A DNA stretch of 64,000 nt from Nodularia sp034931045 (lineage in GTDB: Bacteria > Cyanobacteriota > Cyanobacteriia > Cyanobacteriales > Nostocaceae), in assembly GCF_034931045.1 (NCBI RefSeq), contig NZ_JAYGHH010000014.1:1-64000 (forward strand), given 5' to 3'. The notes below the pieces were generated by a model. That model searched no databases, was not told where the DNA came from, and was given only the letters and a program-made list of their open reading frames with translations. Shown piece by piece: positions 26,741 to 35,952 of the stretch. The number at the start of each line of letters is the position of its first letter. Within the stretch, counting starts at the first letter, position 1. The translations under genes were made by a program, and so were the position numbers.

Positions 26741-27733
26741 TTAAAACTGCTGTAAAAACCGCAAATCACTGGCGTACAAGCGACGGATATCGTCAATTTG
26801 ATGTAATACCATTGCAAATCTTTCTACACCAAAACCAGCAGCAAACCCAGTGTAAATTTCTGGGTCATAACCTACAGACTTCATGACATTTGGATCAACC
26901 ATGCCGCAACCCATTACTTCTAACCAGCGCCCATTCCACTGCAAATCTACTTCAGCAGAAGGTTCTGTAAAGGGGAAATAACTGGCACGGAAACGAATTG
27001 GTAAATCACCAAATATGGCTTGTAAAAACACCTTGACAGTACCTTTGAGGTCTGTAAAAGTTAGACCCTCATCAATGGCTAAAAGTTCGATTTGATGGAA
27101 AACTGCCGAATGAGTTGCATCAACATTATCTCGCCGATAAACTCGCCCTGGGGCTACAACCCGGATGGGTGGTTCCTCTTTTTCCATGTAACGAATTTGC
27201 ACGGATGAAGTATGTGTACGGAGGAGATTTCCATCTGGGAGGTAGAAGGTATCTTGCATATCACGGGCGGGGTGGTCAGGCGGGGTATTTAATGCCTCAA
27301 AATTATAATAATCTGTTTCCATCTCTGGCCCCTCTGCTACTGTGTAGCCCATGCCCACAAAAATATCCAGCGCCCGGTCAATAATCCCATTGAGTGGATG
27401 AATTCGACCTTGGGGGCTGTAAATCCCCGGCATAGTCACATCTAGGGTTTCCGCTTCTAACTGTGCCTGAATTTTTGCAGATTCCAGAGCAGTCCGTTGT
27501 TGGTCTAGACTATTTTGTAGGGACTCTTTGACTGTATTGGCGATCGCTCCAATTTTTGGTCGTTCCTCCGCATTCATTTGCCCCATACTTCGCAGTAACG
27601 CCCCTAGTTGGCCTTTTTTCCCCAGATAGCTAATTCTGAGTTCTTCTAGACGTTCTAGAGTGTCTGCGGCGGCGATCGCTTGTTCTCCTTCCTGCCGCAG
27701 TGCTAAAAGTTGAGCCTCTAAATTGGTAGTCAT
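26741..27733 (-). CDS. pheS: Phenylalanyl-tRNA synthetase alpha subunit
   Basis: Class II aminoacyl-tRNA synthetase catalytic subunit (alpha2beta2 with PheT). The 330-residue protein has an N-terminal coiled coil (about 1-85), then the catalytic core with GRIHPLNGIIDRALDIFVGMGYTVAEGPE, RTHTSSVQIRYM (motif 2 region), FHQIELLAIDEGL and the motif 3 GFAAGFGVERFAM. Length matches bacterial PheS. pheT is not adjacent, as is normal in cyanobacteria. Confidence 0.97.
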   Translation of the reverse strand: MTTNLEAQLLALRQEGEQAIAAADTLERLEELRISYLGKKGQLGALLRSMGQMNAEERPKIGAIANTVKESLQNSLDQQRTALESAKIQAQLEAETLDVTMPGIYSPQGRIHPLNGIIDRALDIFVGMGYTVAEGPEMETDYYNFEALNTPPDHPARDMQDTFYLPDGNLLRTHTSSVQIRYMEKEEPPIRVVAPGRVYRRDNVDATHSAVFHQIELLAIDEGLTFTDLKGTVKVFLQAIFGDLPIRFRASYFPFTEPSAEVDLQWNGRWLEVMGCGMVDPNVMKSVGYDPEIYTGFAAGFGVERFAMVLHQIDDIRRLYASDLRFLQQF

Positions 27734-28039
27734 TAGTTCTTAGTCATTGGTCATGAGTCACTGCTTATTAGTCTACGACTTTGAACTGCTTGCTAACCAA
27801 TCACTTTCATCAAAGGCAAAGGTTAAAACTTCACCTGCATTTACTAGTTTCGAGGCGATTGGGCATGAAAGAGTGTTTTTTTTACCTCATACTGGAGATA
27901 TGCAAAATTGTATTGACAAATGGCTCATAAAAAATCACAAATAACTAATGACCCATAGTTCCTTCATACCAGAAGCCCACAGATAAATCTGGGGGATAAA
28001 TCCAAAATCTAAAATCTAAAATCCAAAATTGTTTGATTC
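27734..28039. other. Divergent pheS-surE intergenic region
   Basis: Contains AGTCATTGGTCATGAGTCA-like short repeats next to pheS and an AATCCAAAATCTAAAATCTA repeat before surE (about 27988-28027). A 65-codon TTG-started frame at 27747-27944 runs through the repeats and is not accepted as a gene. Confidence 0.55.
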
Positions 28040-28837
28040 ATGAAATTACTCATTAGCAATGATGACGGAATTTCTGCCTTGGGCATTCGTACCCTAGCTG
28101 ACTGTTTGGCAGAAGCAGGCCATGATGTAACTGTAGTTTGCCCTGATCGGGAACGTTCCGCAACTGGACATGGACTCACCATGCACCAACCTATTCGCGC
28201 TGAAGTGATCGAATCAGTTTTTCATCCTGCCGTTAATGCTTGGGCTTGTGATGGCACTCCCTCTGACTGCGTAAAATTGGCACTGTGGGCTTTGCTAGAT
28301 TCTCCCCCTGATTTGGTGCTATCTGGCATTAATCAAGGTGCAAATTTAGGAACTGAAATTCTTTATTCCGGTACTGTCTCGGCTGCTATGGAAGGTGTAA
28401 TCGAAGGCATACCCAGTATAGCTATAAGTCTGGCCAGCCACACATCCAAAGACTTTCAACCTGCTGCTAAGTTTGCCCAATCTTTAGTAGAAAAAATAGC
28501 CCTCAAACCCCTACCAGAATTAATGTTGCTGAATGTCAACGTTCCGGCTGTTAAGTGGGAAGAAATTACTGGAGTGACTTTTACTCGTCAAGGAATACGG
28601 CGCTATGTCGATGTTTTTGACAAACGCGTTGACCCCCGTGGTAAAACCTATTATTGGTTAACTGGAGAAGTTTTGGAAGAGATGGAACCACCTCCAGGGT
28701 TAAATTTATCTGATAACGTGCCGATTGATGTCCATGTTATTCGCAACAACTACATTAGCATCACGCCATTACAATATAATCTTACCTATGCTACGGCACT
28801 AGATAAATTGTCTAAGTGGGAATTCCAATTTCCTTAA
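28040..28837 (+). CDS. surE: 5'/3'-nucleotidase SurE
   Basis: Metal-dependent phosphatase acting on nucleoside monophosphates and short polyphosphate, linked to stationary-phase survival. The metal-binding residues are visible: the Asp8-Asp9 pair in LLISNDDGISA, Ser40 in DRERSATGHG, and Asn98 in LVLSGINQGANLG. At 265 residues it is typical. Cyanobacterial genomes often carry surE close to ribF, as here (about 1.7 kb downstream, same strand). Confidence 0.95.
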   Translation: MKLLISNDDGISALGIRTLADCLAEAGHDVTVVCPDRERSATGHGLTMHQPIRAEVIESVFHPAVNAWACDGTPSDCVKLALWALLDSPPDLVLSGINQGANLGTEILYSGTVSAAMEGVIEGIPSIAISLASHTSKDFQPAAKFAQSLVEKIALKPLPELMLLNVNVPAVKWEEITGVTFTRQGIRRYVDVFDKRVDPRGKTYYWLTGEVLEEMEPPPGLNLSDNVPIDVHVIRNNYISITPLQYNLTYATALDKLSKWEFQFP

Positions 28838-29317
28838 ATCCTTGCCTTCATGTAGTATTCGAGATCGAAATTGTTTGCTAAAAGCAGAAAAGTTGTGAAA
28901 CCCAAGAAACTCCTGGCCCATTTCTATTCCCCATATAATTTGGGGCTAGTGCCGCAGGGCGGAAGTCAAAAGGCTAAATTCTATGAGGCTTTTCATTGAC
29001 TTGAAATGGTTGGTTGATTTACACCGTGCGGTACTAGTGTATTACCATAAATAAACTAGTAAACATAGTTAAATGCATCACAGCAAAATTTAAGCTATAA
29101 AGTAAGAACAATATTGATATTAAAGATACATACAGAAAAACTAACACTGGGGTGACTGCCTTGTAATATATAGTCCAAGTTTACACTAAAAATATGAAGC
29201 AGGGTATAATTATTACTAAGTAATAACCTGTACCATATATATGAAGACAGCATAAACTGAAGAAAAGCAATAGCATTTCTATTATTGATCGCCCGCTCAA
29301 TCCAGCAAGCAATACTC
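28838..29317. other. 480-bp intergenic region
   Basis: Holds the short fragment GCAGGGCGGAAGTCAAAAG, also seen near 59583, and otherwise AT-rich sequence without a supported gene. A 99-codon minus-strand frame across 29095-29394 overlaps the next gene's start and looks non-coding. Confidence 0.5.
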
Positions 29318-30214
29318 ATGTCCAGGATGGAGAACCAATTTAACGTAAAATTTTGGGGCGTTCGCGGGAGCATCCCTAGTCCAGGTCTACACACTGTTCG
29401 TTATGGAGGCAATACCCCTTGCGTAGAGATGCAAGTGGGCGGTAGACGTTTAATTTTTGATTGTGGTACAGGAATACACGTTTTAGGGCAATCTTTACTG
29501 CCCCAAATGCCCACAGAAGGCTATATATTTTTCACCCATTCCCACTGGGATCACATTCAAGGGTTTCCCTTTTTCGTCCCAGGGTTTGTGCAGGGAAATA
29601 AATTTCATATTTATGGCGCGATCGCTCCTGATGGTTCCACAATAGAACAGCGTTTGAATGACCAGATGCTCCACCCAAATTTTCCTGTACCCTTACAAAT
29701 CATGCAGGCAAATTTGACCTTCCACGACGTGAACCCAGGGAAACCATTACATATCAATGACATTACCGTAGAAACAGCACCACTTAATCATCCTGGGGAG
29801 TCGGTGGGGTACCGAGTTAACTGGCGTGGTGGTGCGGCTGTTTATTTAACTGATACTGAACATTTCTCTGACAAACTAGATGAAAATGTCCTGTGGCTAT
29901 CACGGAATGCGGATATCTTAATTTATGATTCCACTTATACCGATGAGGAATACTATTCACCAAAATCGCCGAAAATTGGCTGGGGACATTCAACTTGGCA
30001 AGAAGCTGTGAAAGTAGCCCAAGCCGCCAATGTCAAAACTCTGGTAATTTATCACCATGATCCTGCCCACGATGATGATTTCTTGGATCGTGTCGGGGAA
30101 GAAGCATCTAAGAAGTTTCCCGGTGCAATTATGGCACGAGAAGGAATGGTGCTTGAGGTTCCCACCTCAGTTCCCTTATCAGAACCTTTTCCTGCGAGCA
30201 AGTTTTCTGTATGA
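29318..30214 (+). CDS. MBL-fold metal-dependent hydrolase
   Basis: Metallo-beta-lactamase-fold protein of about 298 residues with the HxHxDH zinc motif in FFTHSHWDHIQGFPFF, a downstream His in PLNHPGESVGYRV, the bridging Asp region VYLTDTEHFS and the last His in LVIYHHDPAHDDDF. The N-terminal VRGSIPSPGLHTVRYGGNTPCVEM is typical of a subgroup related to tRNase Z/PhnP-like hydrolases, often next to cyclic nucleotide or stress genes. The substrate cannot be named. The frame opens at TTG 29285; ATG 29318 or ATG 29327 lies closer to the conserved FWGVRGSIP. Confidence 0.88.
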   Translation: MSRMENQFNVKFWGVRGSIPSPGLHTVRYGGNTPCVEMQVGGRRLIFDCGTGIHVLGQSLLPQMPTEGYIFFTHSHWDHIQGFPFFVPGFVQGNKFHIYGAIAPDGSTIEQRLNDQMLHPNFPVPLQIMQANLTFHDVNPGKPLHINDITVETAPLNHPGESVGYRVNWRGGAAVYLTDTEHFSDKLDENVLWLSRNADILIYDSTYTDEEYYSPKSPKIGWGHSTWQEAVKVAQAANVKTLVIYHHDPAHDDDFLDRVGEEASKKFPGAIMAREGMVLEVPTSVPLSEPFPASKFSV

Positions 30215-30529
30215 AGGTGACAGTCGAAGCAATTGTAGATTTTAGATTAGATTGGTGATCAAGAGCTATTAGCGCGATCGCGTACCTGACAAATACGCCA
30301 TGACCCACTCGAAGATAAGCTATGTGGTTTATTAGCTAATCAAAAACGCTTGTAGACCCCTGCTCTTGCGCCTAGACACCAACCAAATGCAATTATTTGG
30401 AGTACTTTTTGCAGAAGGAGGTTAAAGGAGCCGAGAGGAGGATTTAAAGATAAAGCTTTGATTCTAGACGGTTGAACGTAAGGTAGCTTGTGGCTGATGG
30501 CTAAATAAACCTAAAATCCCAGAATCCGG
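30215..30529. other. 315-bp intergenic region
   Basis: A GCGATCGC HIP1 site and purine-rich sequence (GAAGGAGGTTAAAGGAGCCGA near 30413) are visible. No gene, palindrome or promoter could be supported. Confidence 0.45.
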
Positions 30530-31588
30530 ATGCTCAATTTGTCTAAAAATGGACGTTCTATGTGGGTTACTTCCTCAATGGAAACGTTGCTCAAGCCAAC
30601 TGCTGTGGCTCTTGGCAAATTTGATGGTGTGCATCTTGGTCATCACAGAGTTATTCAACCGATTTTGCCCCCAGCCAAGAATGAGCCAAAAACAGAAAAT
30701 GGGGCGAATTTACTCAAAAACTCTTCCAGATCACCCACCCTACTACCAGAACAGACATACTCGACAGTTGTCACCTTTGACCCCCATCCCTTGGAATTTT
30801 TTACAGGTCAACCCAGGCCTTTATTAACACCACTGGATGAAAAAGTCCAACAATTGCGATCGCTAGGAGTAGAACAACTTGTACTACTACCCTTTGACAA
30901 AGAATTATCTGCATTATCTCCCCAAGATTTTGTCGAGCAGATTTTAGTCAAACAACTCCAATGTCGGCGAATTAGTGTTGGGCAAGATTTTTGTTTTGGT
31001 AAACAGCGTCGTGGTACTGCCAAAGATTTGCAATTACTAGCCGCCAAGCACCATATCCCCGTCACCATCGTATCCTTACAAACTTATACAGACAAAGCTC
31101 CCACCCAGGAGGCTCCCATTAGCACTTCACTGATCCGTCACTACCTAGAAAGTGGCGACATCAAAAACGCCAACCTCCTGCTAGGAAGACCTTACACCAT
31201 CATTGGTACTGTTATCCCAGGGCAACAAATGGGACGAACCATTGGTTTTCCTACCGCTAACCTGCAATTACCAAAGGAAAAATTTATCCCCCGTCAAGGT
31301 GTTTATGCTGTCCGTGTTGCTATTTTGAGTGATACAACAGATGCAACTACAGCATATCAGAACTTGGGTGTGATGAACATCGGAAACCGCCCTACAGTCA
31401 ATGGCAGTAACTTATCAGTGGAAGTGCATCTATTCAATTGGTCTAGTGATTTATATGGTCAAAAATTAGCTGTACAGCTAATAGAATTTTTGCGCCCCGA
31501 ACAAAAATTTTCTTCACTAGACGACCTAAAAACACAAATTCAACTTGACTGTACCGTTGCTAGAGAACATTTGAGCGCTGAATGCTGA
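30530..31588 (+). CDS. ribF: Bifunctional riboflavin kinase/FAD synthetase
   Basis: Makes FMN and then FAD from riboflavin. The N-terminal adenylyltransferase domain has the nucleotide-binding HxGH in GKFDGVHLGHHRV and the second motif STSLIRHYLESGDI. The C-terminal kinase domain has the LLGRPYTIIGTVIPGQQMGRTIGFPTANL signature and the catalytic Glu in NLSVEVHLFNW. At 352 residues it is slightly longer than average through an insertion at about residues 48-72. ATG 30530 is used; ATG 30560 (MWVTSS) is an alternative. Confidence 0.95.
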   Translation: MLNLSKNGRSMWVTSSMETLLKPTAVALGKFDGVHLGHHRVIQPILPPAKNEPKTENGANLLKNSSRSPTLLPEQTYSTVVTFDPHPLEFFTGQPRPLLTPLDEKVQQLRSLGVEQLVLLPFDKELSALSPQDFVEQILVKQLQCRRISVGQDFCFGKQRRGTAKDLQLLAAKHHIPVTIVSLQTYTDKAPTQEAPISTSLIRHYLESGDIKNANLLLGRPYTIIGTVIPGQQMGRTIGFPTANLQLPKEKFIPRQGVYAVRVAILSDTTDATTAYQNLGVMNIGNRPTVNGSNLSVEVHLFNWSSDLYGQKLAVQLIEFLRPEQKFSSLDDLKTQIQLDCTVAREHLSAEC

Positions 31589-31622
31589 TTTTTCATCACT
31601 AAATGGGAATACTCTAAATAAG

Positions 31623-31662
31623 GGAATGGAGAATCTAGCATAGGTAATTCTCCATTCCGATT
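31623..31662 (+). terminator. Long hairpin between ribF and the MoxR ATPase gene
   Basis: Perfect 12-bp inverted repeat GGAATGGAGAAT/ATTCTCCATTCC (31623-31634 and 31647-31658) with a 12-nt loop. The tail (GATTCTTTGC) is weakly T-rich. It probably terminates or attenuates ribF transcription. Confidence 0.6.
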
Positions 31663-31697
31663 CTTTGCCCAATTACCAACCCTTTATTCTGTGGTGC

Positions 31698-32606
31698 ATG
31701 AGAGAAAAAATTGACACCCTCACCCAAAATCTGGCTCGCACCATCGTGGGCAAAAACGAAGCCATCCGTTTAGTCCTAGTCGCCCTGTTAGGTGGTGGTC
31801 ATGCACTGCTAGAAGATGTCCCTGGAGTTGGCAAAACTCTCCTTGCTAAATCCCTAGCCCGTTCACTAGATGGCAAGTTTCAACGGCTACAGTGTACCCC
31901 TGACCTACTCCCTACTGACATTACTGGTACAAATATTTGGAACCCTAAAAGCGGGGAATTTACCTTTCTCCCAGGTCCAGTATTTGCCAATATCCTCCTA
32001 GCCGACGAAATCAACCGCGCCACACCCCGCACCCAGTCAGCTTTACTGGAAGTAATGGAAGAGCATCAAGTCACAGTTGACGGTGTTTCTCGTGTTGTTC
32101 CTCAGCCGTTTTTTGTCATTGCTACTCAGAACCCCATTGAATATCAAGGCACTTTTCCCTTACCAGAAGCCCAGATGGATCGGTTTATGTTGTCCTTAAG
32201 TTTGGGCTATCCTGGGGCTACAGAAGAACTAGAGATGCTACAAAATCTGCAACAAGGTCAGAGTTTTACTGATTTGCAGCCTTGTATGACATTGGTAGAG
32301 ATAGCTGAATTGCGTAAAATCTGTTCCCAGGTAAGAGTAGAAACTTCTCTGCAACAATACATTCTCGAATTAGTCCGCGCTACAAGACAAGATGAAGAAA
32401 TTACCTTGGGTGTAAGTCCCCGTGGTACTGTGGCATTACAAAAAGCTACTCAAGCGCTGGCTTTTCTGTTGGGGCGTGATTACGCTATTCCCGATGATAT
32501 AAAATTTCTCGTTCCTTACGTTCTCTGTCATCGCCTCATTCCCAGGGGAGGACGCAATCCTAGAACTGTAGTTGAGCGATTATTAAGGTCAGTTCCTATA
32601 CCTTAA
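31698..32606 (+). CDS. MoxR-family AAA+ ATPase
   Basis: A chaperone-like ATPase of the MoxR class. Walker A EDVPGVGKTLLAKSLA, Walker B ILLADEINRATPRTQSALLEVMEE, sensor 1 FFVIATQNPIEYQGTFPLPEAQMDRFM and a sensor 2 region are all present, followed by the C-terminal lid domain. Such proteins usually pair with a VWA- or DUF58-containing partner; none is adjacent here. The frame opens with TTG at 31665; ATG 31698 (MREKIDTLTQ) is the more likely start, giving about 302 residues. Confidence 0.92.
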   Translation: MREKIDTLTQNLARTIVGKNEAIRLVLVALLGGGHALLEDVPGVGKTLLAKSLARSLDGKFQRLQCTPDLLPTDITGTNIWNPKSGEFTFLPGPVFANILLADEINRATPRTQSALLEVMEEHQVTVDGVSRVVPQPFFVIATQNPIEYQGTFPLPEAQMDRFMLSLSLGYPGATEELEMLQNLQQGQSFTDLQPCMTLVEIAELRKICSQVRVETSLQQYILELVRATRQDEEITLGVSPRGTVALQKATQALAFLLGRDYAIPDDIKFLVPYVLCHRLIPRGGRNPRTVVERLLRSVPIP

Positions 32607-32672
32607 TGTCCTTGTCCTGCTGAGATTTGGGCGTGTTAGGATCTTCGACAAAATGAGGTAGTGTAATCAAAA

Positions 32673-32763
32673 GTAGGGTGTGTTGTCGCGCAGCACAATG
32701 CACCGTCAACAATTCAAGGTACGTTAGCCTAATACAAGCCTTTAATTATTTACGCCATCCTAC
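32673..32763. repeat. GTAGGGTGTGTTGTCGCG-type repeat
   Basis: Begins GTAGGGTGTGTTGTCGCGCA and ends TTACGCCATCCTAC, with weak end-to-end complementarity (GTAGG/CCTAC). Part of the same family is seen at 52187-52222 (TTTGTCGCGTAGCACAACGC). It directly precedes the ATPase-nuclease pair. Confidence 0.65.
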
Positions 32764-32795
32764 TGAACCTGCACACGAAACAATAAGATTGACTT

Positions 32796-34205
32796 ATGCA
32801 AAAAATTATCATAAATAACTTTGGTGCAATTACAAATGCAGAAATTGAAGTAAAGAAAATTTTGGTTTTGATTGGTGAACAAGCCAGTGGTAAAAGTACT
32901 ATATCAAAACTCATTTACTTTTTTAAATCGCTAAAAGATGATTTGTTTAGTCAACTGTATCAGGATACGCAAAGAAATTATTTTGATATTCCTTCTGATC
33001 TTATATTTCCAGTAAGAGAAAAATTTTATGATTTTTTTGGTTCTACATTTCATCTACCTAATTTTGAAATAATCTTTTTTTATAGTGTTAAAAAAGATAA
33101 ATATCTGAGATTGACACTTGATGAAAGCAAAAAACTATATTCTCAATTCAGTGATAATTTCTTGAATGATAATTTTAAAAATTCTGCCAGTAAAATTAAA
33201 AGACTTCTTCAAAAAGAGTTAACTACAAGTGATATTTATGAACAATTAGCTTACGAGCAAAATAAAATTAAATATGCTCAAACTCTTTCTACATTATTAA
33301 ATGAATTATTTGAAAGCAATCAGACAAATTCATTGTTCATAATTGCGGGTAGAAATGCAACTATAAGTTATTCTGAATTGTTTGAAAAATATCTATTTGC
33401 AAGTAATCAGAGTACATTAGAAGAAAATCGAAAAAAAACATTTCAGCTTAAAGAACAAACCATAGATGAAACTTTAATGTTAAAATTTATGGAAAGAATT
33501 GTGAAAATCAAGGAAGTTTTTAAAAAATTTGGTGATTTTGAAGGACTCATCGAGAGTTACGCAGAAAATAATAGCATAAAAGAAAACTTAAATCATATAC
33601 AGTTGAATATAAATAAAATATTGAAAGGTAAATATATTAATGATAATAGAGGAGAAAAAATTGTATTTAATGATAATACACAAGAATATGTTTACCTTTC
33701 TAATGCTTCATCAGGTCAGCAAGAATCTATAAGAATATTACAAGATATTTTTATGATTTTCCTTGATAATTTAAAAGTCTTAAGAATTATAGAAGAACCT
33801 GAAGCTCATTTATTTCCTATCGCACAAAAGCAATTGATTGAGTTGTTGGCTTTAATGGTTAACCAAAATCAAGATAATCAATTAATTATTACAACGCACA
33901 GTCCTTATGTACTCACCGTTTTTAATAATTTACTATTTGCCAAAAGAGTAGTTGAAAAAAATCCGTCAGCAGATTCTGAAGTAACACAAATAATTCCGAA
34001 AGATTGTTGGCTTAGTGCTAATGATTTTTCAGCCTATTCTTTAGGTAATCAATCAATTAGTGAAACAACGAATTATTGTGAATCCATTTTCAGTAGCGAA
34101 AAAGGTACAATAAAGCAAAACTTTTTGGATACTGTTTCTGAGATTTTAGGTGGTGACTTCCAGGATTTATATAGTATTCACGCTCAAACTTTTGCAAGAA
34201 AATGA
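32796..34205 (+). CDS. ABC/OLD-type AAA ATPase of a putative two-gene defence module
   Basis: A 469-residue ATPase with SMC/ABC-type motifs: Walker A GEQASGKST (27-35), signature-like SSGQQE (305-310), Walker B LRIIEEPEAHLF with the Glu pair at 333-334, and the H-loop TTHSPYV (His368). Between them is a helical, lysine-rich insertion (about 100-290). The EEPEAHLFP...TTHSPY combination is that of OLD- and RecF-like ATPases, but no TOPRIM domain follows; only about 95 residues remain after the H-loop. The stop overlaps the start of the next gene (ATGA). The pair is conspicuously AT-rich, which suggests horizontal transfer. A defence role is inferred. Confidence 0.85.
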   Translation: MQKIIINNFGAITNAEIEVKKILVLIGEQASGKSTISKLIYFFKSLKDDLFSQLYQDTQRNYFDIPSDLIFPVREKFYDFFGSTFHLPNFEIIFFYSVKKDKYLRLTLDESKKLYSQFSDNFLNDNFKNSASKIKRLLQKELTTSDIYEQLAYEQNKIKYAQTLSTLLNELFESNQTNSLFIIAGRNATISYSELFEKYLFASNQSTLEENRKKTFQLKEQTIDETLMLKFMERIVKIKEVFKKFGDFEGLIESYAENNSIKENLNHIQLNINKILKGKYINDNRGEKIVFNDNTQEYVYLSNASSGQQESIRILQDIFMIFLDNLKVLRIIEEPEAHLFPIAQKQLIELLALMVNQNQDNQLIITTHSPYVLTVFNNLLFAKRVVEKNPSADSEVTQIIPKDCWLSANDFSAYSLGNQSISETTNYCESIFSSEKGTIKQNFLDTVSEILGGDFQDLYSIHAQTFARK

Positions 34206-34795
34206 GCAAATTTGACAAAATGCAAGAACATCTGTTAAACACTTTTGCTCAATTGTCTGATGTTTTACAAATTGAATTGCAACCTGAATTTTCAGTGATA
34301 GACTATGAAGGGCAATCTTTTATTATTATCAGTATTGAATCTGATGATAGATTTACTATTAGGCTAAATGAAGTTGATACTGTCATAAGTGGTTTTGATA
34401 GCACGAAACTATTTAATATAAAGAATGCTATGAGGATTGGCTTTATTCCTATTGATGGCAAAAAAGGGCTTTTAGGGTTTGGTTTTTCTTACTGTGATTT
34501 TATATTTTTTGATGAAAATGATTTTTGTTTTGTGGAGTTTAAACTTAATGCCATAAGTTCAGCAGAAAGAGCTATAAGGAAGAGAAGAAAAGAAGCTATT
34601 AGTCAATTAAAGAACACTATTAACTTGTTCGATGATAAATTGGCTAAAAGCTATGCTGGGTTAAACTTAGAAGCATACGTTTGCACTCCTGAGTTCTACC
34701 CAAGATTAGATGCAAGTTGGAGAGAATTAGCGCAAGATTTTTTAGAAGAGTATGGTGTTCCACTGTTTGAAACAAATGATAAAATATGTAAATAA
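34202..34795 (+). CDS. PD-(D/E)XK-like putative nuclease partner
   Basis: A 197-residue protein translated in overlap with the ATPase (4-bp ATGA). Residues 95-135 fit a PD-(D/E)XK nuclease core: Asp99 in SYCDFIFFDEND, Glu112-x-Lys114 in CFVEFKLNA on the next strand, then a basic helix (ERAIRKRRKEAISQL) with Gln135. The first 90 residues are beta-rich and unassigned. I do not recognise a named family. By analogy with ATPase-plus-effector defence pairs (PARIS, Septu and OLD-type systems), it could be the effector. The composition is as AT-rich as the ATPase gene. Confidence 0.72.
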   Translation: MSKFDKMQEHLLNTFAQLSDVLQIELQPEFSVIDYEGQSFIIISIESDDRFTIRLNEVDTVISGFDSTKLFNIKNAMRIGFIPIDGKKGLLGFGFSYCDFIFFDENDFCFVEFKLNAISSAERAIRKRRKEAISQLKNTINLFDDKLAKSYAGLNLEAYVCTPEFYPRLDASWRELAQDFLEEYGVPLFETNDKICK

Positions 34796-35049
34796 ATACA
34801 CATCTCGCTACAAATTATTGCCAAAAATTTTAAAATATACAGATATCGTTAACCCCATTTCTAGAACCTTTTTAACGCAAACAAGCATTAAAACAAAATA
34901 AAATAATAAAAACACAAGATTGCAAATGCTTAGGCGTAGCCTGTCATAGATATTTTTGACATTGTGGGCTAGGCTGACGCAAGCAATGTCATATTTGAGG
35001 CTAGTATTATTAGCAATAAACACAGCATTTGTCTGTGAGTGTGAGGTGT

Positions 35050-35595
35050 ATGTCAAATTTCATCAAGCGTAAATTCCGAAAACGTCAACTCAAACGCCGT
35101 CCCTTGGGCTTAATTGTGGTAATTTTAGCTTGGAGTCTGGCTATGGGCTGGCTGCTTTCCCTGGCAACGATCGCTCACAGTGCTACTCCCACATCAGAAA
35201 TTGGTACAGTTGATGTAGTACCTGCACAGTATCAATTAGGGAAAAAATTATATTTAGATAACTGTGCCACTTGTCATATAGCTATCCCTCCAGAAGTTTT
35301 ACCCTCCCAAACCTGGAGAAATCTTTTACAAGACTCACAGCACTACGGCGTACAACTTAAACCTTTAATCGATCCTCCCCGGATACTCGTTTGGAGATAC
35401 CTTTCTACTTTCTCTCGTATACAGCTACAAGACGAAGCCACACCCTATCGCGTTAATTCTTCACGTTATTTTAAGGCTTTGCATCCCCAAGTTGATTTAC
35501 CCCGTCCTGTTGAACTCAGCAGTTGTGTGAGTTGTCATCCCAGCGCGAGGGATTTTAATTTTCGCCGCCTAACTGCGGAATGGGAAGAGGAGTAG
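35050..35595 (+). CDS. Dihaem cytochrome c (DHC family)
   Basis: A membrane-anchored c-type cytochrome of about 181 residues. A basic N-terminus (KRKFRKRQLKRR) precedes a hydrophobic helix (LGLIVVILAWSLAMGWLLSL) that is either a signal or an anchor. Two haem-binding motifs follow: CATCH near the middle and CVSCH near the C-terminus (SCVSCHPSARDF). The pattern fits the small dihaem cytochrome c family found in cyanobacteria. The frame opens at GTG 35029; ATG 35050 after GAGGTGT is the better start. Redox partners are unknown. Confidence 0.88.
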   Translation: MSNFIKRKFRKRQLKRRPLGLIVVILAWSLAMGWLLSLATIAHSATPTSEIGTVDVVPAQYQLGKKLYLDNCATCHIAIPPEVLPSQTWRNLLQDSQHYGVQLKPLIDPPRILVWRYLSTFSRIQLQDEATPYRVNSSRYFKALHPQVDLPRPVELSSCVSCHPSARDFNFRRLTAEWEEE

Positions 35596-35717
35596 GAGGC
35601 AGGGGTGCAGGGCGCAGGGTGCAGGGGGGAGAAGACAGAAGAGGCAGGGGCGCAGGGTGCAGGGTGCAGGGGGGAGAAGACGGTAACTTCCCCATGAGCA
35701 ATGAGCAATGAGCAATG
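35592..35717. repeat. G-rich and ATGAGCA short tandem repeats
   Basis: Two near-identical purine-rich blocks (GCAGGGTGCAGG...GGGGGAGAAGAC) lie side by side, followed by three units of ATGAGCA (35694-35714). The array begins at the stop of the cytochrome gene and occupies the first third of the secA upstream region. No gene is present in 35596-35952. Confidence 0.85.
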
Positions 35718-35952
35718 ACCAGACAGTCTGACTCAGTTGAGGGCAAAATGATACTATTAGATTAGTTACAAATTTAAACTGAAAAATAAAACCAATCGGT
35801 TTAATAAATGATTGGATCTACTTTTTGCCGTTTTTGAGTTAATTCTGACTTTCTACCCATCTACAACCTCAATGGCTGGGCTGGGTTAAATTCTTATAAT
35901 CAATACAAAAACTTTATTCACCGTAACCCTCGATTTAGTTCCATAATCTGCC

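Noticed and set aside
27747..27944. 65-codon frame between pheS and surE
   Set aside because: It starts with TTG inside AGTCATT-type repeats and has no recognised domain. It is more likely the non-coding divergent promoter region.
29095..29394. 99-codon minus-strand frame before the MBL-fold gene
   Set aside because: It overlaps the conserved start of the MBL-fold gene antisense. The translation is AT-driven and lacks any motif.
35592..35717. CRISPR array
   Set aside because: Units are contiguous short tandem repeats without spacers. No CRISPR-like repeat-spacer pattern was seen anywhere in the window.
35555..35746. 63-codon minus-strand proline-rich frame
   Set aside because: It is a translation of the G-rich tandem repeat array; not a gene.
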